Source: CAZSSM01 sp964609385 (GTDB lineage: Bacteria; Planctomycetota; Planctomycetia; Isosphaerales; Isosphaeraceae). From it: 64,000 nt of DNA. Under the pieces are notes generated by a model. The model worked only from the letters and a program-made list of their open reading frames with translations, had not been told where the DNA came from and made no database searches. Numbering within the stretch: the stretch's first letter is position 1; each line of letters opens with the position of its first letter. Location of the stretch: positions 51,188-115,187 of the forward strand of contig CAZSSM010000011.1 of assembly GCA_964609385.1 (NCBI GenBank). The letters are read 5' to 3'. Positions 18,535 through 27,036 of the stretch are shown in pieces. The translations under genes and the position numbers were made by a program.

Positions 18535-18872
18535 GTGAATCGACCCGGCATGGGGCCGGGTTCCTGTGCTTCCCGCTCGAGGCGCGGTCGCCCGCCGTCA
18601 ACGTTGGCGGTGACCGGGGTTCGGGAGTCGACGGGGCGCCGCGTGGTCCTCAAAGGCGCGGAGCCGCATTGCGTCGAAGGCCGAACCGACTCGGCGGTGA
18701 CCGTGACGAAGCAGAAGGCGACGGACCAGCCGAGCGGCTCTGAGATTCGGCGACGCGTGGCCATTCGGAGCGTCTCGACGATTCGGCGGCGAGCCCCATG
18801 GCGCGCAGACACGAATCGTGACGGGCCGAGGCGGCGTCGCCGGAACAGGGCCGGCGAGGCGGTCGGTCGCAT
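18531..18872 (-). CDS. Possible small ORF coupled to the sigma factor gene
   Basis: A 113-codon ORF (or 77 from an inner ATG) with strongly GC-rich third positions, ending in a TGA that overlaps the GTG start of the sigma factor by 4 bases. This arrangement is typical of translational coupling and is the main support. From the inner Met the protein begins MATRRRISEPLGWSVAFCFV, which could be a weak membrane segment. No family was recognised. It could equally be chance ORF in GC-rich DNA. Confidence 0.25.
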   Translation of the reverse strand: MRPTASPALFRRRRLGPSRFVSARHGARRRIVETLRMATRRRISEPLGWSVAFCFVTVTAESVRPSTQCGSAPLRTTRRPVDSRTPVTANVDGGRPRLEREAQEPGPMPGRFT

Positions 18873-19007
18873 CGACAGAAGACGGCGGGGTGCGAAGTGG
18901 CGGGTCGTCGACGAGCCGGGGTTCGATCGGCTCGAGATGTCGCGACCGCCCTACGCGCCGCCGGTCATCCGAAGTTGGGTTCCCGGGGCCTTATGGCGGC
19001 CCCGCCT

Positions 19008-19628
19008 TCAGATGCCCGGCACGCTCGCCCGTCGGCGAGCCAGACCACGTCGGACCGAGATCGAATCCCAGGTCGAGACGACGAGGGGGGCGTGAATCGG
19101 GATCACTCCAGCGAGCGATTCCGCGATTCGGCCGATCCCGTCATCCAGTCGGGTCCTGGCCGAACGGGCCAGGGTTCCTAACCGGGCGAACTGCGGGATC
19201 AGCAAGGCGAGGCTCCGCGCTATCAAGCCACGTTGTCGTTGGCCTGGTTGCGGTTTCGGTAGCCTGCCGGCCCATGCGCTTGAGAATGCGGGCATGAGCC
19301 ACCCTCTCGACATCCCGGCCCGGACCGCACGGTCATCGCGATCAGGGTCCGGCCAACGTGGACAGGCGAGGGATCCGGAATCGGGCGAGGCGAGTGAGGG
19401 ATCCTCTGGCGTATGGCAGAAGACCTCGCTGCCTCGACTCGGTTCCGTCTCCGGGCGCCCTGTCGGCTCGTGCAAATAGGTCGTCACGGATGGGCGATTG
19501 GTGGGACCATTCAGGGTGCGGCCTGCAAAGTCCGTGCGACCCATACCGTTGGCGACCTGTCCGAAGAGCCGATCATTGGCATCCCGGAGAACCGTGGCCG
19601 TCAGCGTCAGGTTGGTGCGGAGTTGCAT
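19008..19628 (-). CDS. Doubtful hypothetical ORF downstream of a hairpin cluster
   Basis: A 206-codon ORF whose ATG has GAGG a few bases upstream. The first 50 codons look coding in base bias (MQLRTNLTLTATVLRDANDR and onward); the rest is low in hydrophobic core and rich in Arg, Pro and Ser. No domain was recognised. It lies just downstream of four hairpins. A frame-shifted or decayed gene is an alternative. Confidence 0.25.
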   Translation of the reverse strand: MQLRTNLTLTATVLRDANDRLFGQVANGMGRTDFAGRTLNGPTNRPSVTTYLHEPTGRPETEPSRGSEVFCHTPEDPSLASPDSGSLACPRWPDPDRDDRAVRAGMSRGWLMPAFSSAWAGRLPKPQPGQRQRGLIARSLALLIPQFARLGTLARSARTRLDDGIGRIAESLAGVIPIHAPLVVSTWDSISVRRGLARRRASVPGI

Positions 19629-19662
19629 GGCATCACCCTCACTTCCGCCTCGATTGGCGGAG

Positions 19663-19687
19663 AAAAAAAGAACGGGACAGCGTCCCG
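19663..19687 (-). terminator. Hairpin with T-tract on minus strand
   Basis: Arms 19673-19678 and 19682-19687 (CGGGAC/GTCCCG) with a 3-nt loop, followed on the minus strand by TTC and seven T (19669-19663). It has the form of a rho-independent terminator, possibly for the radical SAM gene that ends at 20083, or an attenuator ahead of the ORF starting at 19628. It is one of four hairpins clustered at 19645-19742. Confidence 0.5.
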
Positions 19688-19742
19688 GTGCGGTCCCTCC
19701 AACCGCAAAAAATCAGAACGCTACGGCGTCCGTCGCCGCAGC

Positions 19743-20082
19743 GCGAACTTACGAAGGATCATGGCAACAAAAGGGGAATGTGAAGAGACCCGACGGGATG
19801 TCGGTTCAACGCGAGATGGGAGGATCCGAGCGGTGCCAACGACCGGACGATCCCGACGCATCGCCTCCATGACACGAAGTACTAGTCGTAGGTTCGCAGG
19901 ATCGGGACGATCTTTTCGGTTTTTTTTCCGAGAGCCGAATCGAACGGCCTCACGAAGATCCTCAACGATCCCTGATTAGGATACGATCTCTCTGATAGAT
20001 AAGCAAGGGTTGTTGCGGATTATTCTCAATCGGCTTGCCCCGGCATGAGGCATGTCGGTTGTGAGGTCGGAAGATCGCGGCT
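19743..20082. other. Intergenic stretch, no gene recognised
   Basis: About 340 bp downstream of the radical SAM gene. There is a run of eight T near 19920 and a T-arm-like inverted repeat at 19933-19949, but no complete tRNA or ORF could be made out. Confidence 0.35.
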
Positions 20083-21000
20083 TCAATCACTGTCAGTGTC
20101 ATCACGATCGTCTTGCGTTTCTCGCGTTCCCTCGGGTAGCCAGCGACCAGCGAAGCCTTCGGAACCGACTCCAACGCGGCCGGGCAGGTATCGTCGGGCC
20201 ACCTCGACGATCCGATCGCGATAGGACAGTTCGAGGGTTTCGGGGTCGATCGCGCGAAGCGCTTCAGGTAGCCGGGTTCTTCGAGTCCGCGCACCGTCCC
20301 GGGAGCCGTCACCTTCGATGAAGTGATCGATGACGACCGCGTCGGCCACCCCAGCGATCGCTTCGAAAAACCGCGACGGGTCGTCGATGGGCAACAACGG
20401 CGCGACGGTCACGACGGTAAAGAGCCCCGAGGCCCGGCAGGCCCCAGCCGCCTCCAAACGTCGGGTGACCGTCGAGGCCGGTCGCGGGAGGCCTGGCAAC
20501 ATGTCGCGGTCGGTCTCAATACTGAGGTGGACCCGGACCCGACACCGATCGGCCAGTGGGACGAGCAGGTCGAGCGCAGAGGTCACCCAAGGCGTGTGGG
20601 TCTGGACAATCAGGCCGTCTGGAGGATCGTCGAGCATCGCCGAGAGGACCTTGCGCGTCGCACCCAGGCGACGCTCCTGGGGTGGGAACGGCTCGGTCGC
20701 GCTCGAGAGAAAGATGACGAAGGGCTGACCGTTCCGATGGGCCCAGGCCTGCTCGCGTCGATGCTCGGTCCGATAGCGTTCCGCAACGTTTGTGCGGACC
20801 TCCAGGAACTCGCCCCAAGTCTGTCCACGAGCGACCCACGGGTTGTACTGAACATAACAGCCGACCCCACAGAGCGAGCGTCCCAAGGGACAGCCCCGAT
20901 AAGGCTGGAGGGTGTGCGAGCAGACTCCGGAGAGGTATCCGCTGGTCCTCGTCAGAGCCGAACGGACCTCGACCTGTTCAATAAGCACCGGATTTGCCAT
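20083..21000 (-). CDS. SplB/Rv2578c-like radical SAM protein with unusual cysteine spacing
   Basis: GGAGG lies 3 bases before the ATG. The region around PYRGCPLGRSLCGVGCYVQ corresponds to the cluster-binding site of the spore photoproduct lyase-like/Rv2578c radical SAM family. Here the cysteines (37, 44, 48) are spaced C-x6-C-x3-C instead of C-x3-C-x2-C. Downstream strands typical of the partial TIM barrel are present (FVIFLSSATEPFPPQE, DGLIVQTHTPWVT, RVRVHLSIETDRDMLPGL, LFTVVTVAPLLPIDDP). It diverges from the aldolase gene. The substrate is unknown; DNA repair is possible but not shown. Confidence 0.7.
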   Translation of the reverse strand: MANPVLIEQVEVRSALTRTSGYLSGVCSHTLQPYRGCPLGRSLCGVGCYVQYNPWVARGQTWGEFLEVRTNVAERYRTEHRREQAWAHRNGQPFVIFLSSATEPFPPQERRLGATRKVLSAMLDDPPDGLIVQTHTPWVTSALDLLVPLADRCRVRVHLSIETDRDMLPGLPRPASTVTRRLEAAGACRASGLFTVVTVAPLLPIDDPSRFFEAIAGVADAVVIDHFIEGDGSRDGARTRRTRLPEALRAIDPETLELSYRDRIVEVARRYLPGRVGVGSEGFAGRWLPEGTRETQDDRDDTDSD

Positions 21001-21209
21001 TTTCCTCCGCTCCGACTCGGACTCCAGAGGACGTCGTTGACATCATAGGGTCGGAAGCGACACCTCAAAGCCCAGGTGATTCCGGAACGTTCAGGACGGG
21101 ATCAGACGATTGCTCGTCGCGAAACACGCGGCAACGATGGATCGATGTGCCGCTCGTGGTTCGAACGGCTCGAAGATCATCGACATTGGCGCGGATCGAG
21201 ACATCTGCC

Positions 21210-21992
21210 ATGCAGACCTTAAAGTTCTTGCTTGCAACGGGCCGCCCGGTCCATGTCGCGGCCTTGGGTCCGTTACTGACCCCCAAGTTGGTCGAGCTGG
21301 TCGGTCGCTCGGGGGCCTTCGATGCGCTCTGGTTCGATCAAGAGCACGCGGCGATCACGCAGTCGCAGATCGAGACGGCCGCCCTGGCCGCTGAGGCATG
21401 TGGGCTCGACTGCTTCGTCCGGCTCCCAGCGACCGGCTACGCGTCATTGATGCGTCCCTTGGAAGCGGGTGCCGGCGGGGTTCTGGTGAGCATGGTCCGG
21501 ACGCTTGAGGATGTCCGTGAAGCCATACGTTGGACGCGTTTTCACCCGCTCGGAACGCGCGGGATCTTTCCGTTGAACCGTGAAGCTCGGTTTGGAGCGA
21601 CCCCCCTGCCCGCCTATCTCGCCGAGGCCAACGAACGAACCATGCTGGGCATCCAGATCGAAACCCTCGAGGCGCTCGAGGGCGTTGAGGCCATTGCGAG
21701 CGAGCCGGGCGTCGACCTGGTCTTCCTCGGGCCGGTCGATCTCAGCCAGGCCCTCGGAGCGCCCGGGGACTTCGAGTCGCCACGTTTTGTGGAGGCTGTC
21801 GATCGGGTCGCCGAGGCCTGTCGAGCCGCCGAAACGCCTTGGGGCGCGTTCGTGCCGACCTCTGAAATAGCCACTGCCTTCCGCCAACGAGGGTGCCGAC
21901 TCTTTGCAGTCGCATTCGACGTCCAACTGATTGCGCGAGGCATCGAGGCGACCCGTCAACTCTTCGACGCTCTCGAATCGTCCGGAGAATAG
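21210..21992 (+). CDS. HpcH/HpaI-family class II aldolase
   Basis: 260 residues, the normal length for the family; the open frame reaches back to 20994, but homology begins at 21210. The catalytic His46 is in ALWFDQEHAA, the substrate-binding Arg71 in CFVRLP, and the metal ligands Glu151 (GIQIETLEALEGV) and Asp177 (VFLGPVDLSQALG). GTRGIFP is the usual loop. Family members are Mg/Mn-dependent pyruvate aldolases that cleave 2-keto-3-deoxy sugar acids or 4-hydroxy-2-ketoheptanedioate. The true substrate cannot be told from sequence. Confidence 0.88.
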   Translation: MQTLKFLLATGRPVHVAALGPLLTPKLVELVGRSGAFDALWFDQEHAAITQSQIETAALAAEACGLDCFVRLPATGYASLMRPLEAGAGGVLVSMVRTLEDVREAIRWTRFHPLGTRGIFPLNREARFGATPLPAYLAEANERTMLGIQIETLEALEGVEAIASEPGVDLVFLGPVDLSQALGAPGDFESPRFVEAVDRVAEACRAAETPWGAFVPTSEIATAFRQRGCRLFAVAFDVQLIARGIEATRQLFDALESSGE

Positions 21993-22252
21993 GCTATCGA
22001 TCCAAAAAAGCCTACAATCGACAAATTCTTTATAATTGATTAATCGATAACTAATTTAGAAAGGTATCGTTCTGCTAGCAAACCAGAAATGTTTCATTTG
22101 AACGATCCATCCTTCGATCGGAGCGGCCTTCCCTCGGGGTTGGGGATCAGTTTAACTGGGTGCTTCGATCCGCAGCCCAGGGATTGGGGCTGTCGAGGCA
22201 TCGGGTCCGGGAAGGACGACGCTCTGGGATCACGAGGGATCCGGTATCGCTC

Positions 22253-23926
22253 ATGGGTGCTCAGTACATCTTCACGATCGAGGGCTTGACCAAAAACTAT
22301 GGCAAGCGCGAGGTTCTCAAAAACATTTATCTGTCGTTCTATCCCGGGGCCAAGATCGGGGTAATCGGCGGTAATGGGGCGGGCAAGAGCACGCTCCTGA
22401 AGATCATGGCCGGTGTGGACAAGGACTTCACCGGCACAGCGCGGGCGGCGTCCGGGACCCGGATCGGCTACGTCCCGCAGGAGCCGACCTTGGACGACTC
22501 TAAGGACGTCCTGGGCAACGTCATGGACGCGGTCCGGTCGGTCAAGGACGCCCTGGACCGGTTCAATGAGATCAGCATGAAGTTGGCCGAGCCGATGGAG
22601 CCCGAGGAGATGGAGGCCCTCCTCGAGCAACAGGCTCAGGCACAGGACGTCATCGACGCGGCCGACGGCTGGAACCTCGAGCTGAACCTCGAGATCGCAA
22701 TGGATGCGATGCGGCTTCCGCCCGGCGACGCCGACGTGACCAAGCTCTCCGGCGGCGAGCGTCGCCGGGTCGCCCTCTGTAAGGCTCTTCTGGAAAAGCC
22801 AGACATGCTCCTGCTCGATGAGCCGACCAACCACCTCGACGCCGAGAGCGTCGCCTGGCTGGAGCGACACCTCCAGGAGTTCCCCGGCACCGTCGTGGTG
22901 ATCACCCACGACCGGTACTTCTTAGACAATGTAACCGGTTGGATCCTCGAATTGGATCGTGGACATGGAATCCCTTGGGAGGGAAATTACTCCTCCTGGC
23001 TGGAGCAGAAACAGGCTCGGCTTGTCCAAGAGGAGAAGAAGCAGTCGGACCGTCAGAAGGCTCTCGCACGCGAACTGGAATGGGTCCGCAGCTCACCCAA
23101 AGCGCGGGCAGCCAAGAACAAGGCACGGCTGGCGCGCTACGAACAGTTGCTGGCCGAGGAGAACGAGCGTCGCGACGAATCGGTGGTGCTCCGGATCCCG
23201 CCGGGTCCGCATCTGGGTACCTTGGTTGTGGAGGCCCAGGGGCTCCGCAAGGGATTTGGCGAGCGACTCCTGTTCGAAGACCTCCACTTCCGGCTGCCGC
23301 CAGGCGGGATCGTCGGGATCGTCGGGGCCAACGGCGCCGGCAAGACTACGCTCTTCCGGATGATCGTTGGCGAGCAGGAGCCCGACGGCGGAGAACTCCG
23401 GATCGGCGACTCGGTCGTCTTCTCCTATGTCGATCAAAGCCGCGACGCCTTGCAGCCCGACAACACCGTCTTCCAAGAGATCACCGACGGGCTCGACACC
23501 GTCGAATTGGGCAAGAAGGCTGTGCCGTCGCGCGCCTACGTCTCCTGGTTCAACTTCCGAGGCCCCGACCAGGAGAAGAAGGTTGGGAAGCTCTCCGGCG
23601 GCGAGCGGAACCGGGTCCATCTGGCCAAGCTGCTCAAGACCGGCGGGAACCTCCTGTTGCTCGACGAGCCGACCAACGACCTCGACGTCGAGATGCTCCG
23701 CTCGCTCGAGGAGGCCTTGATCAACTTCCCCGGCTGTGCAGTGGTGATCACCCACGATCGGTGGTTCCTCGACCGAATCGCCACCCACATCCTCGCCTTC
23801 GAAGGGGACAGCCGGGTCGTCTGGTGTGAGGGGACTTACCAGACCTACGAGGAACAGCGCCGAGAGCGCCTGGGGCTCGAGGCCGATCAACCGCATCGGA
23901 TCCGCTACCGATCCTTGACCCGTTGA
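22253..23926 (+). CDS. ettA: Energy-dependent translational throttle protein EttA (ABC-F)
   Basis: 557 residues, close to E. coli EttA (555). Two ABC ATPase domains are present: Walker A GGNGAGKST (39-47) with LSGGERRRVALCKALL and LLLDEPTNHLD, then GANGAGKTT with LSGGERNRVHLAKLL and LLLDEPTNDLD. The arm and the basic linker (SPKARAAKNKARLARYEQLL) match EttA, and there are no membrane helices. EttA binds the ribosomal E site and gates the first elongation steps according to ATP level. The ATG at 22253 begins the homology. The upstream DNA (22020-22075) is strikingly AT-rich and may hold the promoter. Confidence 0.93.
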   Translation: MGAQYIFTIEGLTKNYGKREVLKNIYLSFYPGAKIGVIGGNGAGKSTLLKIMAGVDKDFTGTARAASGTRIGYVPQEPTLDDSKDVLGNVMDAVRSVKDALDRFNEISMKLAEPMEPEEMEALLEQQAQAQDVIDAADGWNLELNLEIAMDAMRLPPGDADVTKLSGGERRRVALCKALLEKPDMLLLDEPTNHLDAESVAWLERHLQEFPGTVVVITHDRYFLDNVTGWILELDRGHGIPWEGNYSSWLEQKQARLVQEEKKQSDRQKALARELEWVRSSPKARAAKNKARLARYEQLLAEENERRDESVVLRIPPGPHLGTLVVEAQGLRKGFGERLLFEDLHFRLPPGGIVGIVGANGAGKTTLFRMIVGEQEPDGGELRIGDSVVFSYVDQSRDALQPDNTVFQEITDGLDTVELGKKAVPSRAYVSWFNFRGPDQEKKVGKLSGGERNRVHLAKLLKTGGNLLLLDEPTNDLDVEMLRSLEEALINFPGCAVVITHDRWFLDRIATHILAFEGDSRVVWCEGTYQTYEEQRRERLGLEADQPHRIRYRSLTR

Positions 23927-24083
23927 CGGCAGGACCTGCGAATGGCCCAACAGTTGAGCCGTTCGTTTTCCTTGCCCTTTTTTCCAATCGTATGTCGTCC
24001 GGTCCGCTGGCGTTGATCCGCTCCGGCACCCCAATGCCAAAAAGCCAGCCATCCCCTCTCTCTGGCCTTTGAGGAGTGCTCCA

Positions 24084-25640
24084 ATGTCTGCCTCGACCGA
24101 GCCGTCGATCCTGGCCGAAGCGAATCCGCTCCGCGAGCATTTGCCACGGACGCGCGTGCCCGAGCCGTGTGCGATCGTCCTGTTCGGGGCCACCGGCGAC
24201 CTGGCCCAGCGCAAGCTCATGCCCGCGCTCTATCGCTTGGCCGTCGATGGGCAGCTTCCATCCAACTACGCCATCGTCGGGTTCTCTCGACGCGACTGGG
24301 ACGACGACCGGTACCGGAGCGAGGTTGAAGGCCAACTCCGCGAGAACCTCGGCGACGAGTTCGACGACTCGCGTTGGACCGACTTCGCGCGGCACATCGC
24401 CTTCGCCCCCGGCAACTTCGACGAGGCCGAGGCCTACGCCAAGCTCCATCGGCGTTTGACCGAACTCGACCGTTCGCACGACACCCAAGGCAATCGGCTT
24501 TACTACCTTGCCTCTGCGCCCTCGTTCTTCCCCGACATCGTTGGGCGTTTGGGCGAGGCCGGCGGTATCTATCCCCCCAACCAGGATCAGCCTTGGAGCC
24601 GGGTCGTTGTCGAGAAACCCTTCGGCCACGATTTGGCCAGCGCCGTCGAACTGAACCGGAACCTCTCCGACGTGCTGGCCGAGCCACAGATCTACCGGAT
24701 CGACCACTATCTCGGCAAAGAGACGGTGCAAAATATCATGGCGATCCGGTTCGGCAACGCCATCTTTGAGCCGATCTGGAACCGTCGGCACGTTTCGTCA
24801 ATCCAGATCACCGTGGCCGAGTCGGTCGGCATGCCCGGCAACCGCGGCCAATACTATGACACCTCAGGCGCGATTCGGGACATGGTCCAGAACCACATGA
24901 TGCAGTTGCTCTGCCTGGTCGCCATGGAGCCGCCGGTCAATCTCTCGGCCGACGCGGTCCGCAGCGAGAAGGTCAAGGTGCTCCAGGCCCTCCCTGATTG
25001 GGATGCCGAGGCGGTCCTCCGCAACAGCGTCCGCGCCCGCTACCGTCAGGGGTCGCAGCACGGTCAAGAGGTCCCTGGATACCTCGAGGAGAATGGGGTT
25101 GCCTCCGAATCGCGGACCGAGACCTACGTCGCGCTCCGGCTGACCCTCGACACCTGGCGATGGGCCGGCGTCCCGTTCTACCTCCGGACCGGCAAGCGGC
25201 TCCCCAAGCGTGCCACCGAGATCGCCATCCAGTTTCATGACCCGCCGACGAACCTCTTCGCCGTGGAGGACGTTCGCCAGGCCAACCAACTGATCCTCCA
25301 GATCCAGCCCGACGAGGGGGCCAGTCTGGCCATCCGGGCCAAGATCCCTGGCTCCAGGCGACGGCTCCAGGATGTTCGGATGGACTTTCGCTATGGGACC
25401 AGCTTCGCCGTGCCGGCCCCCGAGGCCTACGAACGTCTCCTCCAGGATGTCATGGTTGGCGATCCGACCCTCTTCACCCGGACCGATGAGGTCGAATCGG
25501 CCTGGGCCTTCATCACCCGAATCCTCGAGACCTGGGAAGAGCGCCAAGTCGTCCCGGTCGAATACCCGGCCGGATCCTGGGGGCCGACCGAGGCCGACGC
25601 CCTCCTGGAACGCGATGGGGCAGTCTGGAGGCGACTCTGA
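24084..25640 (+). CDS. zwf: Glucose-6-phosphate 1-dehydrogenase
   Basis: The ATG at 24084 has GAGGAG 7 bases upstream; the TTG at 24069 is not needed. The NADP fold motif LFGATGDLAQRKL is at residues 33-45, and the active-site motif YRIDHYLGKE holds the substrate-binding Lys and catalytic His pair. The 518-residue length is typical. It catalyses the first step of the oxidative pentose phosphate pathway, yielding NADPH. opcA follows 111 bp downstream, and its product activates or assembles this enzyme in cyanobacteria. Confidence 0.95.
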   Translation: MSASTEPSILAEANPLREHLPRTRVPEPCAIVLFGATGDLAQRKLMPALYRLAVDGQLPSNYAIVGFSRRDWDDDRYRSEVEGQLRENLGDEFDDSRWTDFARHIAFAPGNFDEAEAYAKLHRRLTELDRSHDTQGNRLYYLASAPSFFPDIVGRLGEAGGIYPPNQDQPWSRVVVEKPFGHDLASAVELNRNLSDVLAEPQIYRIDHYLGKETVQNIMAIRFGNAIFEPIWNRRHVSSIQITVAESVGMPGNRGQYYDTSGAIRDMVQNHMMQLLCLVAMEPPVNLSADAVRSEKVKVLQALPDWDAEAVLRNSVRARYRQGSQHGQEVPGYLEENGVASESRTETYVALRLTLDTWRWAGVPFYLRTGKRLPKRATEIAIQFHDPPTNLFAVEDVRQANQLILQIQPDEGASLAIRAKIPGSRRRLQDVRMDFRYGTSFAVPAPEAYERLLQDVMVGDPTLFTRTDEVESAWAFITRILETWEERQVVPVEYPAGSWGPTEADALLERDGAVWRRL

Positions 25641-25751
25641 CATGTTGACTCAAGAAGACAAATCGAGTCATCATATGTTCGCATGATCTTGTCTTGGCTG
25701 ACCAAAAGATCGCTCGGCCGATCCATCCCCCATGGCTCCGAGGATTTCCCG

Positions 25752-26957
25752 ATGACGACACAGACGTCCGACCCGTTCTACGGCGGCCAAGGGGTCTCGG
25801 TCGACCTCAGCGCGATTGAGACTGAGTTAACCAGACTCTGGGGACCGGCGGCGCGTCGGGCCGGCGGTCCGGAAGTCGAGCAGCCGGCGGTCACCCGCGT
25901 GGCCTTGGCGAACCTGGTCGTCGTCCCTGCCTCGGCCGAGTTTTCCGAGCGGATCGATCGGGTTCTTGAGGCGGTCGTCCAACACCGGCCCTGCCGGACG
26001 ATCGTCCTGACCCGGGATCCGAATGCCCCGAACGACCGAATCACCGCGGAGGTTTCGGCCACGTGTCATCTTCCCACACCGGGTCGACCCCAGGTCTGTA
26101 GCGAACGGATCCTGCTCCACTCGAGGGATCAGACCGATTCGCTTTTGCCCAGCGCTGTTCGGTCCGTCCTGGAGCCGAACTTGCCGGTGATCGTCTGGTG
26201 GGTCGGCGATCCGCGCCCGCGATCAGCCCTCTATCACGCACTGGTCGCCTTGGGAGACAAGATCCTCATCGACCTGCCGCGCGACGTCGATGACGGTATC
26301 GAGGCGCTCCGGTCGGCCATCGACGGCCTGGACTTGGAGGACGTTCGCGACCTCGCCTGGTTCGGCATCACGCGCTGGCGGATGCTGGTCGCCCAGTTCT
26401 TCGATCGGCCCGACACCTCAGCGATGCTCGAGGCGATCCGCTCAGTCCGGATCGTCGCAGCGGCAAAGAACCGCGAACGTCCGCCCCGCTCGGCCATTTG
26501 GCTGGCCTCCTGGCTGGCCGGCCAACTTGGTTGGACCCCGGACGGCTGTCACCGCGAGGCGAGCGCCGGCGATGTCCAGGCCACGTTCCATCGTTCGCGC
26601 CTGCAAGGAAATCTCCATGGGTCTGACAACCCAGTCGAACCGATCCAGGTCGAGCTGTTGACACGGACTAATCCAGAGATCGTCTTTTCGAGGATCCGCC
26701 ACGTCGAGATCACTATCGAGCGCGACGGCGTCCAGCACGTCCTCAGTCTCCGACGCCCCGACGACGAGACCCAGGACGTCATCGTCGAAGAGTCGGGACC
26801 AGACCACGATGCGCTGCCGCAACGGATCCGAGTCCCCGAGATGGATCCGTCCTGTCGTGTGGCCGCTGCGCTCGAGTCTTCGCGCGACGATCCCCCCTTC
26901 CACCGCGCCAAGCCGCACGCCCTCTGGCTCTTTGGGGTTCTCGACGCACCATGCTGA
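25752..26957 (+). CDS. opcA: Glucose-6-phosphate dehydrogenase assembly protein OpcA
   Basis: The start at 25752 has GAGG about 9 bases upstream. The protein matches the OpcA family: ALANLVVVPASAEFSERID, the HRPCRTIVL segment, CSERILLHS, LLPSAVRSVLEPNLPVIVWW and FGITRWRMLVAQFFDRP. OpcA is an allosteric partner of Zwf in cyanobacteria and actinobacteria. Position directly after zwf on the same strand supports the call. The C-terminal 130 residues are less conserved. Confidence 0.9.
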   Translation: MTTQTSDPFYGGQGVSVDLSAIETELTRLWGPAARRAGGPEVEQPAVTRVALANLVVVPASAEFSERIDRVLEAVVQHRPCRTIVLTRDPNAPNDRITAEVSATCHLPTPGRPQVCSERILLHSRDQTDSLLPSAVRSVLEPNLPVIVWWVGDPRPRSALYHALVALGDKILIDLPRDVDDGIEALRSAIDGLDLEDVRDLAWFGITRWRMLVAQFFDRPDTSAMLEAIRSVRIVAAAKNRERPPRSAIWLASWLAGQLGWTPDGCHREASAGDVQATFHRSRLQGNLHGSDNPVEPIQVELLTRTNPEIVFSRIRHVEITIERDGVQHVLSLRRPDDETQDVIVEESGPDHDALPQRIRVPEMDPSCRVAAALESSRDDPPFHRAKPHALWLFGVLDAPC

Positions 26958-27036
26958 CACCCCTCGGGGGTCGTGATATCCTCCAAAGTGACCTGAGACC
27001 CGCGACCGGATCCTGGATCCTTTGGAGGAATCTCTA

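Noticed and set aside
17815..19095. 426-codon plus-strand open frame across the ECF sigma gene
   Set aside because: It is antisense to a clear sigma factor with a matching terminator; the product is low-complexity and has no start site.
19920..20000. tRNA-like T-arm on the minus strand (GGCCG, loop TTCGATT, CGGCT)
   Set aside because: The T-arm and a weak acceptor match are present, but no D-arm with GG, no anticodon stem and no fitting overall length could be built.
22020..22075. TATAAT at 22031-22036 in an AT-rich stretch before ettA
   Set aside because: No -35 element is found at a suitable distance; AT-richness alone gives a weak promoter case.
23093..24220. Long minus-strand ORF antisense to ettA
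   Set aside because: The antisense frame of two ABC domains in high-GC DNA; no ribosome binding site and no domain.
26960..26985. GC-rich hairpin (ACCCC/GGGGT) after opcA
   Set aside because: The loop is only about two bases and no T-tract follows, so it cannot be called a terminator.
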